Assembly (NCBI GenBank): GCA_025352785.1
Contig: JANXSD010000129.1
Coordinates: forward strand, 1-33,775
DNA: 33,775 bases
Origin: Bacteroidota bacterium
GTDB lineage: Bacteria > Bacteroidota > Bacteroidia > AKYH767-A > OLB10
Direction: 5' to 3'
The notes under the pieces are model-generated. The model did not search any database, was not told the origin of the DNA, and saw only the letters and a list, made by a program, of their open reading frames with translations. The number at the start of each line of letters is the position of its first letter. Within the stretch, counting starts at the first letter, position 1. Below, one piece after another: positions 16,375 through 25,258 of this stretch. The position numbers were made by a program, and so were the translations under genes.

Positions 16375-17496
16375 ATGAAATTTGTCGTTTCTTCAGTAAC
16401 TCTCTTAAAGCAATTGCAATCAATCAGTGGTGCATTGCAATCGAGCACAGCATTGCCAATCCTTGAAAATTTCCTTTTTGAACTTAGCCCTGGTTCATTG
16501 AAGGCATCAGCATCTGATTTAGAAACTACCATGAGCACTGCTCTTGATGTGGATTGTAAAGAAAGTGGAAAGGTAGCTGTACCAGCCAAAATTTTATTGG
16601 AAACGTTAAAAACTTTTAGTGAGCAACCGCTTACTTTTAAGGTGAACAATGAAATCACACAAGTAGAGATCAGCTCAGAAGCTGGTAAGTACAAGCTTAC
16701 CTGCGTAAATGGTGAGGAGTTTCCGAAGCTTCCAACTATCGATAAACCCAATACGATTGAAATGCCAAGCGATGTATTAGCCGAAGCAATTAACCGTACT
16801 TTATTTGCTACAGGTAACGATGAACTTCGTCCTGTAATGACTGGTGTTTATTGCCAGTTTGGAAAAGAAGGATCCATTTTCGTTGCTACTGATGCTCATC
16901 GTTTGGTGCGTTATCGTCGTACCGATATTCTTTCGGCAAAAGAAACGTCATTCATCTTACCTAAGAAACCATTAGGATTATTAAAATCAAATCTTCCGAA
17001 TACCAATACGCAAGTTAAGATTGATTACAACGAGGCGAATGCATTTTTCAGCTTTGATAATGTGAATTTAATTTGTCGTTTAATTGATGGTCGTTATCCA
17101 AATTACGAAGCCGTAATCCCATTGGATAATCCAAACCGCTTGACAATCGATCGCGTCTCCTTTTTTAATGCTATTCGTCGTGTTTCTATCTTCTCTAACA
17201 AAACTACTCATCAAGTAAAGTTTCGTATTGCGGGTAGCCAAGTAGATATTTCAGCAGAAGATGTTGACTTTGGAAATGATGCCAATGAGCGCCTCGCTTG
17301 TAGCTATGACGGAAAAGATTTAGAAATTGCATTCAATGCAAGATTCATTTCAGATATGCTAAATAATTTAACTACTGAACATATCGTGATGGAACTTTCG
17401 TTGCCAAACCGAGCAGGGTTATTATCACCACCAAAAGATGAATCAGATGCAAATGAGGATTTGTTGATGTTGGTGATGCCGGTTATGATGAATTAA
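16375..17496 (+). CDS. dnaN: DNA polymerase III beta sliding clamp
   Basis: A 373-residue clamp protein with three repeated domains of roughly 120 residues. MKFVVSSVTLLKQLQSISGA opens domain 1. FATGNDELRPVMTGVY near 140-155 and DAHRLVRYR near 170-178 mark domain 2. A domain-3 ending of LLMLVMPVMMN matches the usual VMPMR(L)-type terminus in a Bacteroidota variant. The dimeric ring tethers the polymerase to DNA. It is a single-gene unit: the 151-base gap before it has no clear -7 box, and a hairpin followed by a T-run lies 55 bases after the stop. It is not beside dnaA, as it would be in many other phyla. Confidence 0.97.
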   Translation: MKFVVSSVTLLKQLQSISGALQSSTALPILENFLFELSPGSLKASASDLETTMSTALDVDCKESGKVAVPAKILLETLKTFSEQPLTFKVNNEITQVEISSEAGKYKLTCVNGEEFPKLPTIDKPNTIEMPSDVLAEAINRTLFATGNDELRPVMTGVYCQFGKEGSIFVATDAHRLVRYRRTDILSAKETSFILPKKPLGLLKSNLPNTNTQVKIDYNEANAFFSFDNVNLICRLIDGRYPNYEAVIPLDNPNRLTIDRVSFFNAIRRVSIFSNKTTHQVKFRIAGSQVDISAEDVDFGNDANERLACSYDGKDLEIAFNARFISDMLNNLTTEHIVMELSLPNRAGLLSPPKDESDANEDLLMLVMPVMMN

Positions 17497-17516
17497 TTCA
17501 AAATGTAGAATTCAGT

Positions 17517-17532
17517 CCCGATAGCTATCGGG
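17517..17532. repeat. 16-bp perfect palindrome CCCGATAGCTATCGGG, copy 1
   Basis: Perfect inverted repeat 21 bases after the dnaN stop and 19 bases before the likely terminator. Related copies are at 23827-23844 and 26761-26776, all intergenic. Confidence 0.8.
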
Positions 17533-17550
17533 ATCAGAATTAATATATTG

Positions 17551-17581
17551 AAGCCATGGATTAATTTCTGTGGCTTTTTTT
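17551..17581 (+). terminator. rho-independent terminator after dnaN
   Basis: AAGCCA (17551-17556) pairs with TGGCTT (17571-17576), extended inward by three further pairs including wobbles, with an 8-base loop. A run of seven Ts ends the structure (17575-17581). Confidence 0.72.
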
Positions 17582-17668
17582 GTGGATGATTAGTTGAGGA
17601 AAAGAAGAATACGATAAGCATATATAGAAAATCCTAAAGTGAGATACCATTAATTTGCAACTACTACC

Positions 17669-17698
17669 TTACTACCGTTTAAGGTTTTTGTAACTTTG
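17669..17698 (+). promoter_or_regulatory. promoter for the relA/spoT operon
   Basis: TAACTTTG at 17691-17698 matches the Bacteroidota -7 box. TTA at 17669-17671 stands 19 bases upstream as a near-match to the -33 TTG. The ATG at 17709 follows closely, implying a very short leader of about 5 bases. Confidence 0.55.
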
Positions 17699-17708
17699 TA
17701 ATAATACT

Positions 17709-19958
17709 ATGGAGCAAAGCGAACGACATAAAACACAAGATGACACCTCTGAGGAACCAATAGTTCTCGATCCAGAGGCAGAAAAGAAGGAAATACTTAA
17801 ACGTTACAGAGCATTATTAAAAGCATGTAAGGAGAATATTGATAAAGGCGAACGAAAGATGATTCGCAAGGCTTTCGATATCTCTCTCGAAGCACATAGT
17901 GGTATGCGTCGAAAATCGGGCGAGCCGTATATTTTTCATCCAATAGCAGTAGCACAAATTGCTGCCGAAGAAATTGGTTTAGGCGCAATTGCAATCGTAT
18001 GCGCACTCTTACACGATGTAGTAGAAGATACCCATTATACGCTTGAGGACATTGAAAAATTATTCAATAAAAAGGTTGCTGGAATTGTTGATGGCTTAAC
18101 AAAAATTTCTGGGGTTTTTGATCATACGAGTTCACTGCAAGCAGAAAATTTTCGTAAGATGTTGCTTACGTTGAGTGATGATGTACGCGTGATCCTCATC
18201 AAATTAGCAGATCGTTTGCATAACATGCGTACGCTTGGCTCTATGCCTCGCGATAAGCAGTTGAAAATCGCTTCCGAAACAGCGTATCTCTATGCCCCTT
18301 TAGCACATCGTCTAGGTTTGTATGCAATTAAAACAGAGCTCGATGACTTATCATTAAAATATACTGAGCCAGAAGTTTTTAAGACGATTGCACATAAATT
18401 GCAACAAAGCAAACGAGATCGTGATAAATTTATTCAAGAATTCAGCAGACCAATATGCGAAGAGTTAGATAAAGAAGGTTTTAAATACGAGATCAAAGGT
18501 CGCCCGAAATCGATTAATTCCATTTGGAATAAGATGAAAAAGCAGGGCGTTACTTTTGAAGAGATTTATGATTTGTTTGCGATTAGAATAATTATTGAAT
18601 CAGAACCTGATAAGGAAAAAGCGGATAGCTGGAAAGTATATTCGGTAGTTACGGATTATTATACGCCAAACCCCGATAGGTTACGTGATTGGATAAGTAC
18701 TCCTAAGGCTAATGGATATGAATCATTGCATACAACGGTGATGAGTAAGGAAGGTAAGTGGGTGGAAGTTCAGATCCGTACAAAGCGTATGAATGAGATC
18801 GCTGAAAAAGGATACGCTGCTCATTGGAAATACAAAGAATCAAATCCGGAAAGTGCACTCGATGATTGGATAACACGTATTCGTGAGATGCTTGAAAACC
18901 CAGATTCCAATGCGCTCGATTTTATTGATGATTTCAAATTAAATTTATTTGCGGATGAAATTTTTGTCTTTACTCCTAAAGGTGAAATAAAAACTTTACC
19001 TGTTGGAAGTACTGCGTTGGATTTTGCTTTTGAAATTCACTCAGATATTGGAACGCGATGTATTGGTGCAAAAATTAATCATCGCCTAGTAACGATTTCT
19101 TCAGTATTGAATTCTGGTGATCAAATTGAAATTCTTACTTCTTCGAAACAGCGACCAAAAGATGATTGGTTAGGTTATGTAGTTACTGCAAAGGCGAAGT
19201 CAAAGATCAAGAATGCGTTAAAAGAAGAGAAACGTAAATTAGCTGATGATGGAAAAGGAATCTTTGAGAGAAAATTGCGTAGTTTAAAAATTGATGAGAA
19301 TTCTTTTAACATGAACGACCTTTTGTTGTTCTATAAGATGTCCAATCAACTGGATTTCTACCATCGTGTCGCACTCGAAGTTATCGATCTTAAAAATTTA
19401 CGCGATTTCTTTGAGCAAAAAGAGACAGGAAAATTAAAATTACCTGTAAAATCGGATCAGCAAACATTCGAAGAACTTGTAAAAAATATTCGCGGTAAAA
19501 GCGATATGTTGGTAATTGGTGAAGGAATTGATAAGATCGATTATAAACTTTCACCTTGTTGTAATCCAATTCCTGGAGATGACGTTTTTGGTTTCATTAC
19601 AATTAATGATGGCATCAAAATTCACCGAACAAATTGTCCGAATGCGATTCAGTTAATGTCGAATTACGCATATCGCATTGTAAAAGCAAGATGGTTTGGT
19701 GATCAGCAAATTGCATTTTTAGCGGGTATAAAAATGACAGGCATGGATGATGTTGGAGTAGTAAATAATATCACAAAAATTATCTCTTCCGAATTAAAGG
19801 TGAATATTCGTTCACTCAATATTGAGAGTAAAGATGGATTATTTGAAGGTATGATCATGCTCTTCGTTCACGATACAGAACATCTTACTACTTTAATTAA
19901 GCGACTTAATAAACTGCCGGGAATTCTCAACGTTTCTCGGATTGATTCCAATACATGA
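17709..19958 (+). CDS. spoT: RelA/SpoT-family (p)ppGpp synthetase/hydrolase
   Basis: A 749-residue stringent-response enzyme with full domain order. The HD hydrolase domain has H77 and the intact HDVVED (102-107). The synthetase domain contains [13 protein letters not shown] near 269-281 and the [20 protein letters not shown] block near 333-352. TGS begins at [16 protein letters not shown] near 420. [14 protein letters not shown] segment lies near 617-629, and an ACT domain covers about 675-749. Both active sites look intact, so it should make and degrade (p)ppGpp. In Bacteroidota, one long bifunctional Rel enzyme is common, so the spoT name is conventional. Its last 4 bases overlap the Fur-family gene (ATGA), which indicates translational coupling. 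Confidence 0.96.
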   Translation: MEQSERHKTQDDTSEEPIVLDPEAEKKEILKRYRALLKACKENIDKGERKMIRKAFDISLEAHSGMRRKSGEPYIFHPIAVAQIAAEEIGLGAIAIVCALLHDVVEDTHYTLEDIEKLFNKKVAGIVDGLTKISGVFDHTSSLQAENFRKMLLTLSDDVRVILIKLADRLHNMRTLGSMPRDKQLKIASETAYLYAPLAHRLGLYAIKTELDDLSLKYTEPEVFKTIAHKLQQSKRDRDKFIQEFSRPICEELDKEGFKYEIKGRPKSINSIWNKMKKQGVTFEEIYDLFAIRIIIESEPDKEKADSWKVYSVVTDYYTPNPDRLRDWISTPKANGYESLHTTVMSKEGKWVEVQIRTKRMNEIAEKGYAAHWKYKESNPESALDDWITRIREMLENPDSNALDFIDDFKLNLFADEIFVFTPKGEIKTLPVGSTALDFAFEIHSDIGTRCIGAKINHRLVTISSVLNSGDQIEILTSSKQRPKDDWLGYVVTAKAKSKIKNALKEEKRKLADDGKGIFERKLRSLKIDENSFNMNDLLLFYKMSNQLDFYHRVALEVIDLKNLRDFFEQKETGKLKLPVKSDQQTFEELVKNIRGKSDMLVIGEGIDKIDYKLSPCCNPIPGDDVFGFITINDGIKIHRTNCPNAIQLMSNYAYRIVKARWFGDQQIAFLAGIKMTGMDDVGVVNNITKIISSELKVNIRSLNIESKDGLFEGMIMLFVHDTEHLTTLIKRLNKLPGILNVSRIDSNT

Positions 19959-20479
19959 ACCAGCCACTACAATCTAAGCAGTATCAAGAGGATCTTAAAG
20001 ATAAAGTTCAACAAATTTTTACTGATTTTCTCGAGCAACAAGGCTTACGCAAAACCCCTGAGCGCTTTGCGATTTTACGGGAGATTTATTCCATTAATGA
20101 ACATTTTGATGTGGAATCTCTTTATAGTCACATGATTAGTAAAAAATATCAAGTGAGTAGAGCTACCTTGTACAATACGATTGAACATTTATTAGCGTGC
20201 AACTTGGTGACAAAACATCAATTTGGAAAAAATATAGCCCAATTTGAAAAATCGTACTCTTTTAAACAACATGACCATTTAATTTGTCAGGATTGTGAGC
20301 GTGTTTTGGAGTTTTGCGACCCTAGAATTCAACAAATTCAAACTATGATGGGGCAACTATTGGAGTTTGAAGTGACCCATCATAGTCTAAATCTTTATGG
20401 AAAATGTAATAAGTTAGCAGCTTCTGGAGAATGCGAACATTACAAGACAAAAAAACCGATAACTTTGGCCAAGAGTTAA
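19955..20479 (+). CDS. Fur-family transcriptional regulator
   Basis: A 174-residue metalloregulator. The winged helix covers about 18-100, with [15 protein letters not shown] near 31-45 and the recognition helix [15 protein letters not shown] near 65-79. The metal-sensing half has [10 protein letters not shown], giving H106, H108 and C111-x2-C114 of a structural zinc site. The second cysteine pair is atypical: C151 and C160 are eight residues apart instead of CxxC. The chain is also about 20-25 residues longer than many Fur proteins, at both ends. Whether it senses iron, peroxide or zinc cannot be decided. It overlaps spoT by 4 bases and lies 6 bases before the STAS gene. A 7-1-7 palindrome suitable for a Fur-type dimer lies downstream at 20898-20916. 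Confidence 0.92.
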   Translation: MNQPLQSKQYQEDLKDKVQQIFTDFLEQQGLRKTPERFAILREIYSINEHFDVESLYSHMISKKYQVSRATLYNTIEHLLACNLVTKHQFGKNIAQFEKSYSFKQHDHLICQDCERVLEFCDPRIQQIQTMMGQLLEFEVTHHSLNLYGKCNKLAASGECEHYKTKKPITLAKS

Positions 20480-20485
20480 AAAAAT

Positions 20486-20833
20486 ATGGAATTCGGATAC
20501 AACATTACTGACAAAAGCAAATACATGCTTGTGAGCCTTAAAGGAAATTTGATTGAGAAAAATCAAGCTAATGACTTAATGGAAGACATTACCACGATGA
20601 CGGAAAAGGATGGAAGCAATTTCGTAATCGACTTAGCTAATTTCAAATACATGAATAGCACAGGATTAAATGTATTACTCGGCATACTTTCGAAGGCGCG
20701 TAAATCTGGAGGTGAGGCAGTAATTTGTGCAGTACCTGACAAAATCAAAACCCTTTTGGTAATCACTAAATTGGTGAATGTGTTTTCCGTAGTCGACAAT
20801 GAAGAATTAGCAGCAGCTGCATTTCAAAATTAA
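20486..20833 (+). CDS. STAS-domain anti-sigma factor antagonist-like protein
   Basis: A 115-residue stand-alone STAS domain similar to SpoIIAA/RsbV. NFVIDLANFKYMNSTGLNVL (45-64) contains the phospho-acceptor S58 in the classical D-x-x-x-x-x-x-S-x-G loop context (N57-S58-T59-G60). The pattern of LKGNLIEKNQA and GGEAVICAVPDKIKTLL strands and helices matches the fold. In the classical system it binds an anti-sigma kinase when unphosphorylated. No kinase or sigma factor is nearby, so the partner is unknown. It is only 6 bases after the Fur-family gene, hence likely the third gene of the spoT operon. Confidence 0.9.
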   Translation: MEFGYNITDKSKYMLVSLKGNLIEKNQANDLMEDITTMTEKDGSNFVIDLANFKYMNSTGLNVLLGILSKARKSGGEAVICAVPDKIKTLLVITKLVNVFSVVDNEELAAAAFQN

Positions 20834-20897
20834 TAGTCTAAACGAACATTTCTAATTCGCAATCGCCCTTTCAAAATGTTCTTTCATAAAATTTTTA

Positions 20898-20916
20898 TTA
20901 TTTCTGAAATAATAGT
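20898..20916. promoter_or_regulatory. candidate Fur-type operator (7-1-7 palindrome) upstream of purA
   Basis: TATTATTTCTGAAATAATA is a perfect inverted repeat with 9-base arms around one base. Its core TTATTTC-T-GAAATAA has the 7-1-7 layout typical of Fur/PerR operators. A second half-site TTATTTCTGA follows at 20919-20928. It lies 79 bases before the purA ATG, in the operon that carries a Fur-family gene. It could instead be part of a weak terminator for the STAS gene. Confidence 0.4.
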
Positions 20917-20994
20917 TATTTCTGACATTTGTATTTTGTACAGTTTCAATTTATTAAATCGTTCTCAACGAGAATCAATTTCAACAGCTTTACT

Positions 20995-22275
20995 ATGAAA
21001 GTAGATGTATTATTAGGTTTGCAATGGGGTGATGAGGGAAAAGGGAAAGTAGTAGACGTACTTACGCCTCGTTATGATGTAATTGCACGTTTTCAAGGCG
21101 GACCAAATGCAGGTCATACTTTGGAGTTTGAAGGTATCAAACATGTATTGCACACTATTCCATCGGGCATTTTTCATCCCGGAAAAATTAATGTGATTGG
21201 CAATGGTGTTGTTATTGATCCTGTTGTTTTCAAAAAGGAAATTGAAGCATTGGTGGCTCGTGGTGTTGATGTAAAAGCGAATCTTTTTATTTCGCGTAAA
21301 GCTCATTTGATTTTACCAACACATCGATTGTTAGATGCAGCTTCCGAAGCGTCTAAAGGCAAAGAAAAAATCGGTTCAACATTAAAAGGTATTGGCCCAT
21401 CATACATGGATAAAACTGGACGTAACGGTTTACGTGTTGGTGATGCTGAACATCCAGATTTTATCTCACGTTATAACGTGTTAGTTCAAAAACACAAGGA
21501 TTTATTAGCACATTATAAATTCGAATATAATTTAGCTGATCTTGAACCTGCTTTTATGGAATCGGTTGAATTTTTACGCACCTTAACACTTATTGATAGC
21601 GAATACATTTTAAATAAATATATCAACGAAGGAAAATCAATTCTCGCAGAAGGTGCTCAGGGTTCGCTGTTAGATGTCGATTTTGGTGCATATCCTTTTG
21701 TTACTTCATCGCATACAATCACTGCTGGAACATGTATCGGATTAGGTATTGCCCCAACTAAAATTGGTGAAGTTTATGGTATCTTTAAAGCTTACTGTAC
21801 AAGAGTAGGAAGTGGGCCATTTCCTACAGAGTTAGAAGATGAAACGGGTGAACTTTTGCGCAAACGCGGTAATGAATTTGGCTCTACTACTGGTCGTGCA
21901 CGTAGATGCGGTTGGTTGGATATTCCAGCTCTCAAATATGCCATCATGTTAAATGGGGTAACACAATTGATCATGATGAAATCGGATGTATTGAGTGGTT
22001 TTGAAAAAATAAAAGTTTGCACACATTATCTTTATAAGGGCAAACAAATTGATTACATGCCGTATGATGTAGTGCATGAAAAGTTAGAACCAGTTTATGA
22101 AATATTAGAAGGATGGAATCAAAATTTGGAACAAGTTTCAGATCATGACGAACTTCCAACTTCATTACACAATTACATTGCATACATTGAAAAAGCTACA
22201 GGTCTTCCAATAACTATTATTTCTGTGGGTCCTGATCGGAAGCAAACATTATTACGTCAAGCGGTGCTTAGATGA
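20995..22275 (+). CDS. purA: adenylosuccinate synthetase
   Basis: A 426-residue GTP-dependent enzyme that joins IMP and aspartate in AMP synthesis. The ATG at 20995 gives MKVDVLLGLQWGDEGKGK, the family N-terminus. An in-frame extension back to 20929 has no family similarity and is rejected. D13 in GDEGKGK and H41 in GPNAGHTL are the catalytic pair. GSTTGRARRCGW near 304-315 is the aspartate/GTP region, and the C-terminal VGPDRKQT is present. The stop overlaps the OstA-like ATG by 4 bases. The 161-base upstream gap holds a palindrome that may be an operator. Confidence 0.97.
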   Translation: MKVDVLLGLQWGDEGKGKVVDVLTPRYDVIARFQGGPNAGHTLEFEGIKHVLHTIPSGIFHPGKINVIGNGVVIDPVVFKKEIEALVARGVDVKANLFISRKAHLILPTHRLLDAASEASKGKEKIGSTLKGIGPSYMDKTGRNGLRVGDAEHPDFISRYNVLVQKHKDLLAHYKFEYNLADLEPAFMESVEFLRTLTLIDSEYILNKYINEGKSILAEGAQGSLLDVDFGAYPFVTSSHTITAGTCIGLGIAPTKIGEVYGIFKAYCTRVGSGPFPTELEDETGELLRKRGNEFGSTTGRARRCGWLDIPALKYAIMLNGVTQLIMMKSDVLSGFEKIKVCTHYLYKGKQIDYMPYDVVHEKLEPVYEILEGWNQNLEQVSDHDELPTSLHNYIAYIEKATGLPITIISVGPDRKQTLLRQAVLR

Positions 22276-23792
22276 GTAGTAAGATGAAATATCTTTTTCT
22301 AATTTCATTGCTAATGCCTTTCACAATTGTTGCACAGAAAGCGAAGCAAATTGAAATCATTCAAGCAGGTTCACTTGAAGGAAGTAAAATTAATGGAGAA
22401 GAAGTTCGTCGATTAGTTGGTGATGTAATCTTCAAGCAAGAAACGACTTTTTTATATTGTGATTCCGCAATATTTTTCGTGCTTACCAACAGCATTGATG
22501 CGTATGGCGATGTTCGTGTTGAAGGCGAAAAGGCAAAGTTGAATGGCGATTTTTTGCATTATGAAGGTAATACTAAAATAGCTGTTATCACAGGAAAAGT
22601 TGTTCGTATGACAGATGGAAAAGCAGTACTGACAACTGATAAATTAAACTACGATCTTGCAAACGATATTGGAGAATTTACAACAGGTGGTAAAGTAGAA
22701 GATAAAGAAAATGTTTTAACAAGTAAGCATGGATATTATTACAGCAAGGATAAAACTGTTTTTTTTAAAGATAGCGTTGTACTTAGAAATCCGAAATATA
22801 TTATGAAATCGGATACCCTAAAATACAATTCATTAAACGAAACTACCTATTTTTTTGGTCCTAGTACAATTCAAAGCACAGACAAAGACAGTGGATTTAT
22901 TTATTGTGAGTATGGATGGTATAATACCAAAACTGAGAAATCTTACTTTAGTAAAAACGCGTATATCCAGTCGAAGGAATCTAAATTGAGCGGTGATAGC
23001 TTGCTTTATGATCGTGCTTCGGGAATAGGTAGAGCCTGGAAAAATGTTAATGTTACCGATACTGTACAGAAGATCATTATTAGTGGCGAATACGCAACAT
23101 TGGATGAAAAAAAAGCAGAATCCTTCGTTACAGGAAAAAGTTTGTTGACAAAAATTTTTAATACCGATTCGATGTATATGCATGCAGATACATTATATGC
23201 AAAGCAAGATTCGGCAACAAAATTAAAAACGTACTACGCATATCATCATACACGTATTTTTAAATCTGACTTACAAGGACAATGTGATTCATTGGTGTAT
23301 AGTTCTAAAGATTCTACTATTTATTTTTTTGGTACGCCTATTTTATGGAATAATAAAAATCAGTTAACCGCGACCTTAATCACCATAACTCTTGCCAATA
23401 ATAAATTGAAAACAATGAATCTTATTGCAAATTCTTTTATTGCTGGATTGGAAGATTCCTTACGATACAATCAAGTGAAAGGAAGAAATATGATTGGTTA
23501 TTTTGTGGAAAACAAATTGGATAAGATAAGTGTTATAGGAAATGGACAAACTATTTATTACATCCGTAATGGCAAGAAACAGTTAACTGGAGTTAATAAG
23601 GCTGATTGTAGCGATATGTTGATCTATTTAGATAGTAGCAGCGTAAAGCAAATTTCTTTACTGAAAAAACCAGATGCTACCTTGTATCCAATCAAGGAAC
23701 TTCCTCTAATGGAATTGAGATTAAAAGATTTTGCATGGTTTGGTGAATTGCAGCCGAAAACGAAGGAAGATATTTTTGAATGGAAAAAGTAA
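22272..23792 (+). CDS. OstA/LptA-like LPS-transport protein
   Basis: A 506-residue secreted protein with a signal peptide (about 1-21, ending IVAQ) and OstA-like repeats. LVGDVIFKQETTFLYCDSAIFF near 49-70, DAYGDVRVEGEKAKLNGDFLHYEG near 76-99 and repeated G(D/K)V-x-(R/K) strand patterns resemble the beta-jellyroll of LptA and the N-terminus of LptD. Bacteroidota often encode such a long OstA-like periplasmic protein in place of a short LptA. Its role would be handling lipopolysaccharide between the membranes. No outer-membrane barrel is apparent. It overlaps purA by ATGA, implying coupling. A 101-base gap with a palindrome follows its stop. Confidence 0.85.
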   Translation: MSSKMKYLFLISLLMPFTIVAQKAKQIEIIQAGSLEGSKINGEEVRRLVGDVIFKQETTFLYCDSAIFFVLTNSIDAYGDVRVEGEKAKLNGDFLHYEGNTKIAVITGKVVRMTDGKAVLTTDKLNYDLANDIGEFTTGGKVEDKENVLTSKHGYYYSKDKTVFFKDSVVLRNPKYIMKSDTLKYNSLNETTYFFGPSTIQSTDKDSGFIYCEYGWYNTKTEKSYFSKNAYIQSKESKLSGDSLLYDRASGIGRAWKNVNVTDTVQKIIISGEYATLDEKKAESFVTGKSLLTKIFNTDSMYMHADTLYAKQDSATKLKTYYAYHHTRIFKSDLQGQCDSLVYSSKDSTIYFFGTPILWNNKNQLTATLITITLANNKLKTMNLIANSFIAGLEDSLRYNQVKGRNMIGYFVENKLDKISVIGNGQTIYYIRNGKKQLTGVNKADCSDMLIYLDSSSVKQISLLKKPDATLYPIKELPLMELRLKDFAWFGELQPKTKEDIFEWKK

Positions 23793-23826
23793 TTCAGAAC
23801 CTGTAGTTGTCGGATGCGAAATTTAG

Positions 23827-23844
23827 ATCCGATAGCTATCGGAT
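23827..23844. repeat. 18-bp perfect palindrome ATCCGATAGCTATCGGAT, copy 2
   Basis: Perfect inverted repeat 35 bases after the OstA-like stop, sharing the 14-base core CCGATAGCTATCGG with copy 1 at 17517. The surrounding GTCGGATGCGAAATT / ATCGGATGAAGAATT words form a loose direct repeat. Confidence 0.8.
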
Positions 23845-23893
23845 GAAGAATTGAAAAGAATAAAATTATATTAACCAAAAATAAATTAAAATT

Positions 23894-24307
23894 ATGATAC
23901 GTAAAGCAACAGCTGTTTGGAACGGCACAGGAAAGGAAGGTACTGGAAACCTTACAACCCAAAGTACAGTATTAAATAAGACGCAATACTCTTTCAACTC
24001 GCGATTTGCGGATGGCGTTGGAACAAATCCAGAAGAATTAATTGCCGCTGCACACGCAGGATGTTTCACCTTGAAATTAAGTTTTGTTTTAGGAGAATCA
24101 AAATTTACGCCTGAATCATTAGAAACTATTTGTGAAATTACTTTTGAAAATGGTGTAATTGCAAAATCACATTTAAAAGTGTCTGGGAAAGTGTCAGGAA
24201 TTTCTGATGCTGACTTCCAAGCTGCTGTAAAAAATGCAGAAACAAATTGTATAATCTCTAAATTATTAAATACTGAAATTTCTTCGGAAGCAGTGTTGAT
24301 AGCATAA
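23894..24307 (+). CDS. OsmC-family peroxiredoxin
   Basis: A 137-residue OsmC/Ohr-family thiol peroxidase. The two redox cysteines are C57 in HAGCFTL and C119 in AETNCIISKLL. R37 and E48, expected to polarise the reactive cysteine, are also in place (FNSRFADG, NPEELIAA). The short N-terminal strand MIRKATAVWNGTG matches OsmC more than Ohr, so the likely role is reduction of organic hydroperoxides during oxidative or osmotic stress. It appears monocistronic: a palindrome lies upstream and a strong bidirectional terminator lies 33 bases after the stop. No TAnnTTTG box was found in the short upstream gap. Confidence 0.92.
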   Translation: MIRKATAVWNGTGKEGTGNLTTQSTVLNKTQYSFNSRFADGVGTNPEELIAAAHAGCFTLKLSFVLGESKFTPESLETICEITFENGVIAKSHLKVSGKVSGISDADFQAAVKNAETNCIISKLLNTEISSEAVLIA

Positions 24308-24340
24308 AAACGAAATTTAGTTTGTGCTATTTAGTTCTTA

Positions 24341-24389
24341 AAAGTAAGAAGCTCTGGTTAATCTAAAATTAACGAGAGCTTCTTACTTT
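24341..24389. terminator. bidirectional terminator between osmC and DUF4197 gene
   Basis: A 15-bp perfect stem (24341-24355 with 24375-24389, AAAGTAAGAAGCTCT) is followed by one mismatch and six more pairs (GTTAAT/ATTAAC) and a 5-base loop. T-rich tracts lie on both sides, so it can stop both converging transcripts. Confidence 0.88.
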
Positions 24390-24403
24390 AATTCAAAATC
24401 AAT

Positions 24404-25114
24404 TTATTTCTTAAATACCTTTTTCAAATTATCTGTCACTTGTGCTGCAGGATCTTTTCTGATTTTTGCTTCTTCTTGTGCAACAAGAACAAACATTCCG
24501 TCAATTGCTTTTTGTGTAACATACGCATTCAAATCAGGATTTACCTTTCTTACAAATGGAACTTGATTGTACGATTTTGATAAAGGTGTCCAATACTTCG
24601 TAATTTGTACTTTAGTTAATGATGCTTGAATAATGGGAGTAAACTCTTTTATTAAATCATTAGTGGTTACTCGTTTTAAAAATTGCGTTGCCTCATCATT
24701 TTTTCCTTTTAAAATAGCAAGACCATCACTGATATTCATTTTAGTTATTGCATTTAAAAAAATGGGTGCAGCCTTTTTTGCCGCATCTTCTGCAGCACGA
24801 TTTAATTGTTTTTCAAATTTTTCAACCTGACTTTTCATCCCAATACTAACAAGTGTATTTTTCATATCAAGCGCTTCACTTGGAAAGGGGATTTTAATTA
24901 AATCATTCTTGTAAAAACCATCTAGCTTCGAAGCGCTATCACCTGCATTTTTACTTCCAATGGAAAGAGCTTCCTTTAATCCGGAAATAATATCTTCATT
25001 GGATAATCCGTGCCCTAAGGAGCTGTTAACAGTATTGAATACATTGTTAAAATTTACTTGTGCTTTCGTTATCACTGTGGATAATAGAAAGATAATGATG
25101 AGTTGTTTTTTCAT
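24404..25114 (-). CDS. DUF4197 domain-containing secreted protein
   Basis: A 236-residue protein starting at the ATG at 25114. This gives a clean signal peptide MKKQLIIIFLLSTVITKA followed by Q, whereas the longer frame from 25342 puts 76 unrelated residues in front of it. The mature chain has the DUF4197 pattern GLKEALSIGSKNA near 43-55, IPFP near 74-77, an Ala/Lys-rich helix RAAEDAAKKAAPIFLNAI near 102-119, and ITKYWTPL-YN toward the end. No catalytic site is apparent. DUF4197 proteins are all-helical periplasmic or surface proteins of unknown function. It is convergent with osmC and divergent from cinA. Confidence 0.88.
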   Translation of the reverse strand: MKKQLIIIFLLSTVITKAQVNFNNVFNTVNSSLGHGLSNEDIISGLKEALSIGSKNAGDSASKLDGFYKNDLIKIPFPSEALDMKNTLVSIGMKSQVEKFEKQLNRAAEDAAKKAAPIFLNAITKMNISDGLAILKGKNDEATQFLKRVTTNDLIKEFTPIIQASLTKVQITKYWTPLSKSYNQVPFVRKVNPDLNAYVTQKAIDGMFVLVAQEEAKIRKDPAAQVTDNLKKVFKK

Positions 25115-25209
25115 TTTTTTTAATGTTCCAATTTTCGAGAACTGCTCAATGCGCTTTCCAATTATACTGCCAACAAACTTAGTCAAACATTTTACCATAT
25201 AAACCATCA

Positions 25210-25237
25210 TTGATATTTCATCATTTAAATACCTTTG
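25210..25237 (+). promoter_or_regulatory. promoter for cinA
   Basis: TTG at 25210-25212 and TACCTTTG at 25230-25237 are separated by 17 bases. Both match the Bacteroidota TTG / TAnnTTTG consensus. The cinA ATG at 25259 follows 21 bases later, and the in-frame earlier codon at 25235 would fall inside the -7 box. Confidence 0.65.
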
Positions 25238-25258
25238 CATTTCGAATATCCTATCGTT

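Noticed and set aside
20844-20881. Terminator after the STAS gene (AACATTT / AAATGTT)
   Set aside because: The stem is short and AT-only with a loop over 20 bases, so it is too weak to list.
20929-20994. Longer N-terminus of purA from 20929
   Set aside because: The extra 22 residues have no family similarity, and the ATG at 20995 gives the standard MKVDVLLGLQWGDEGKGK start.
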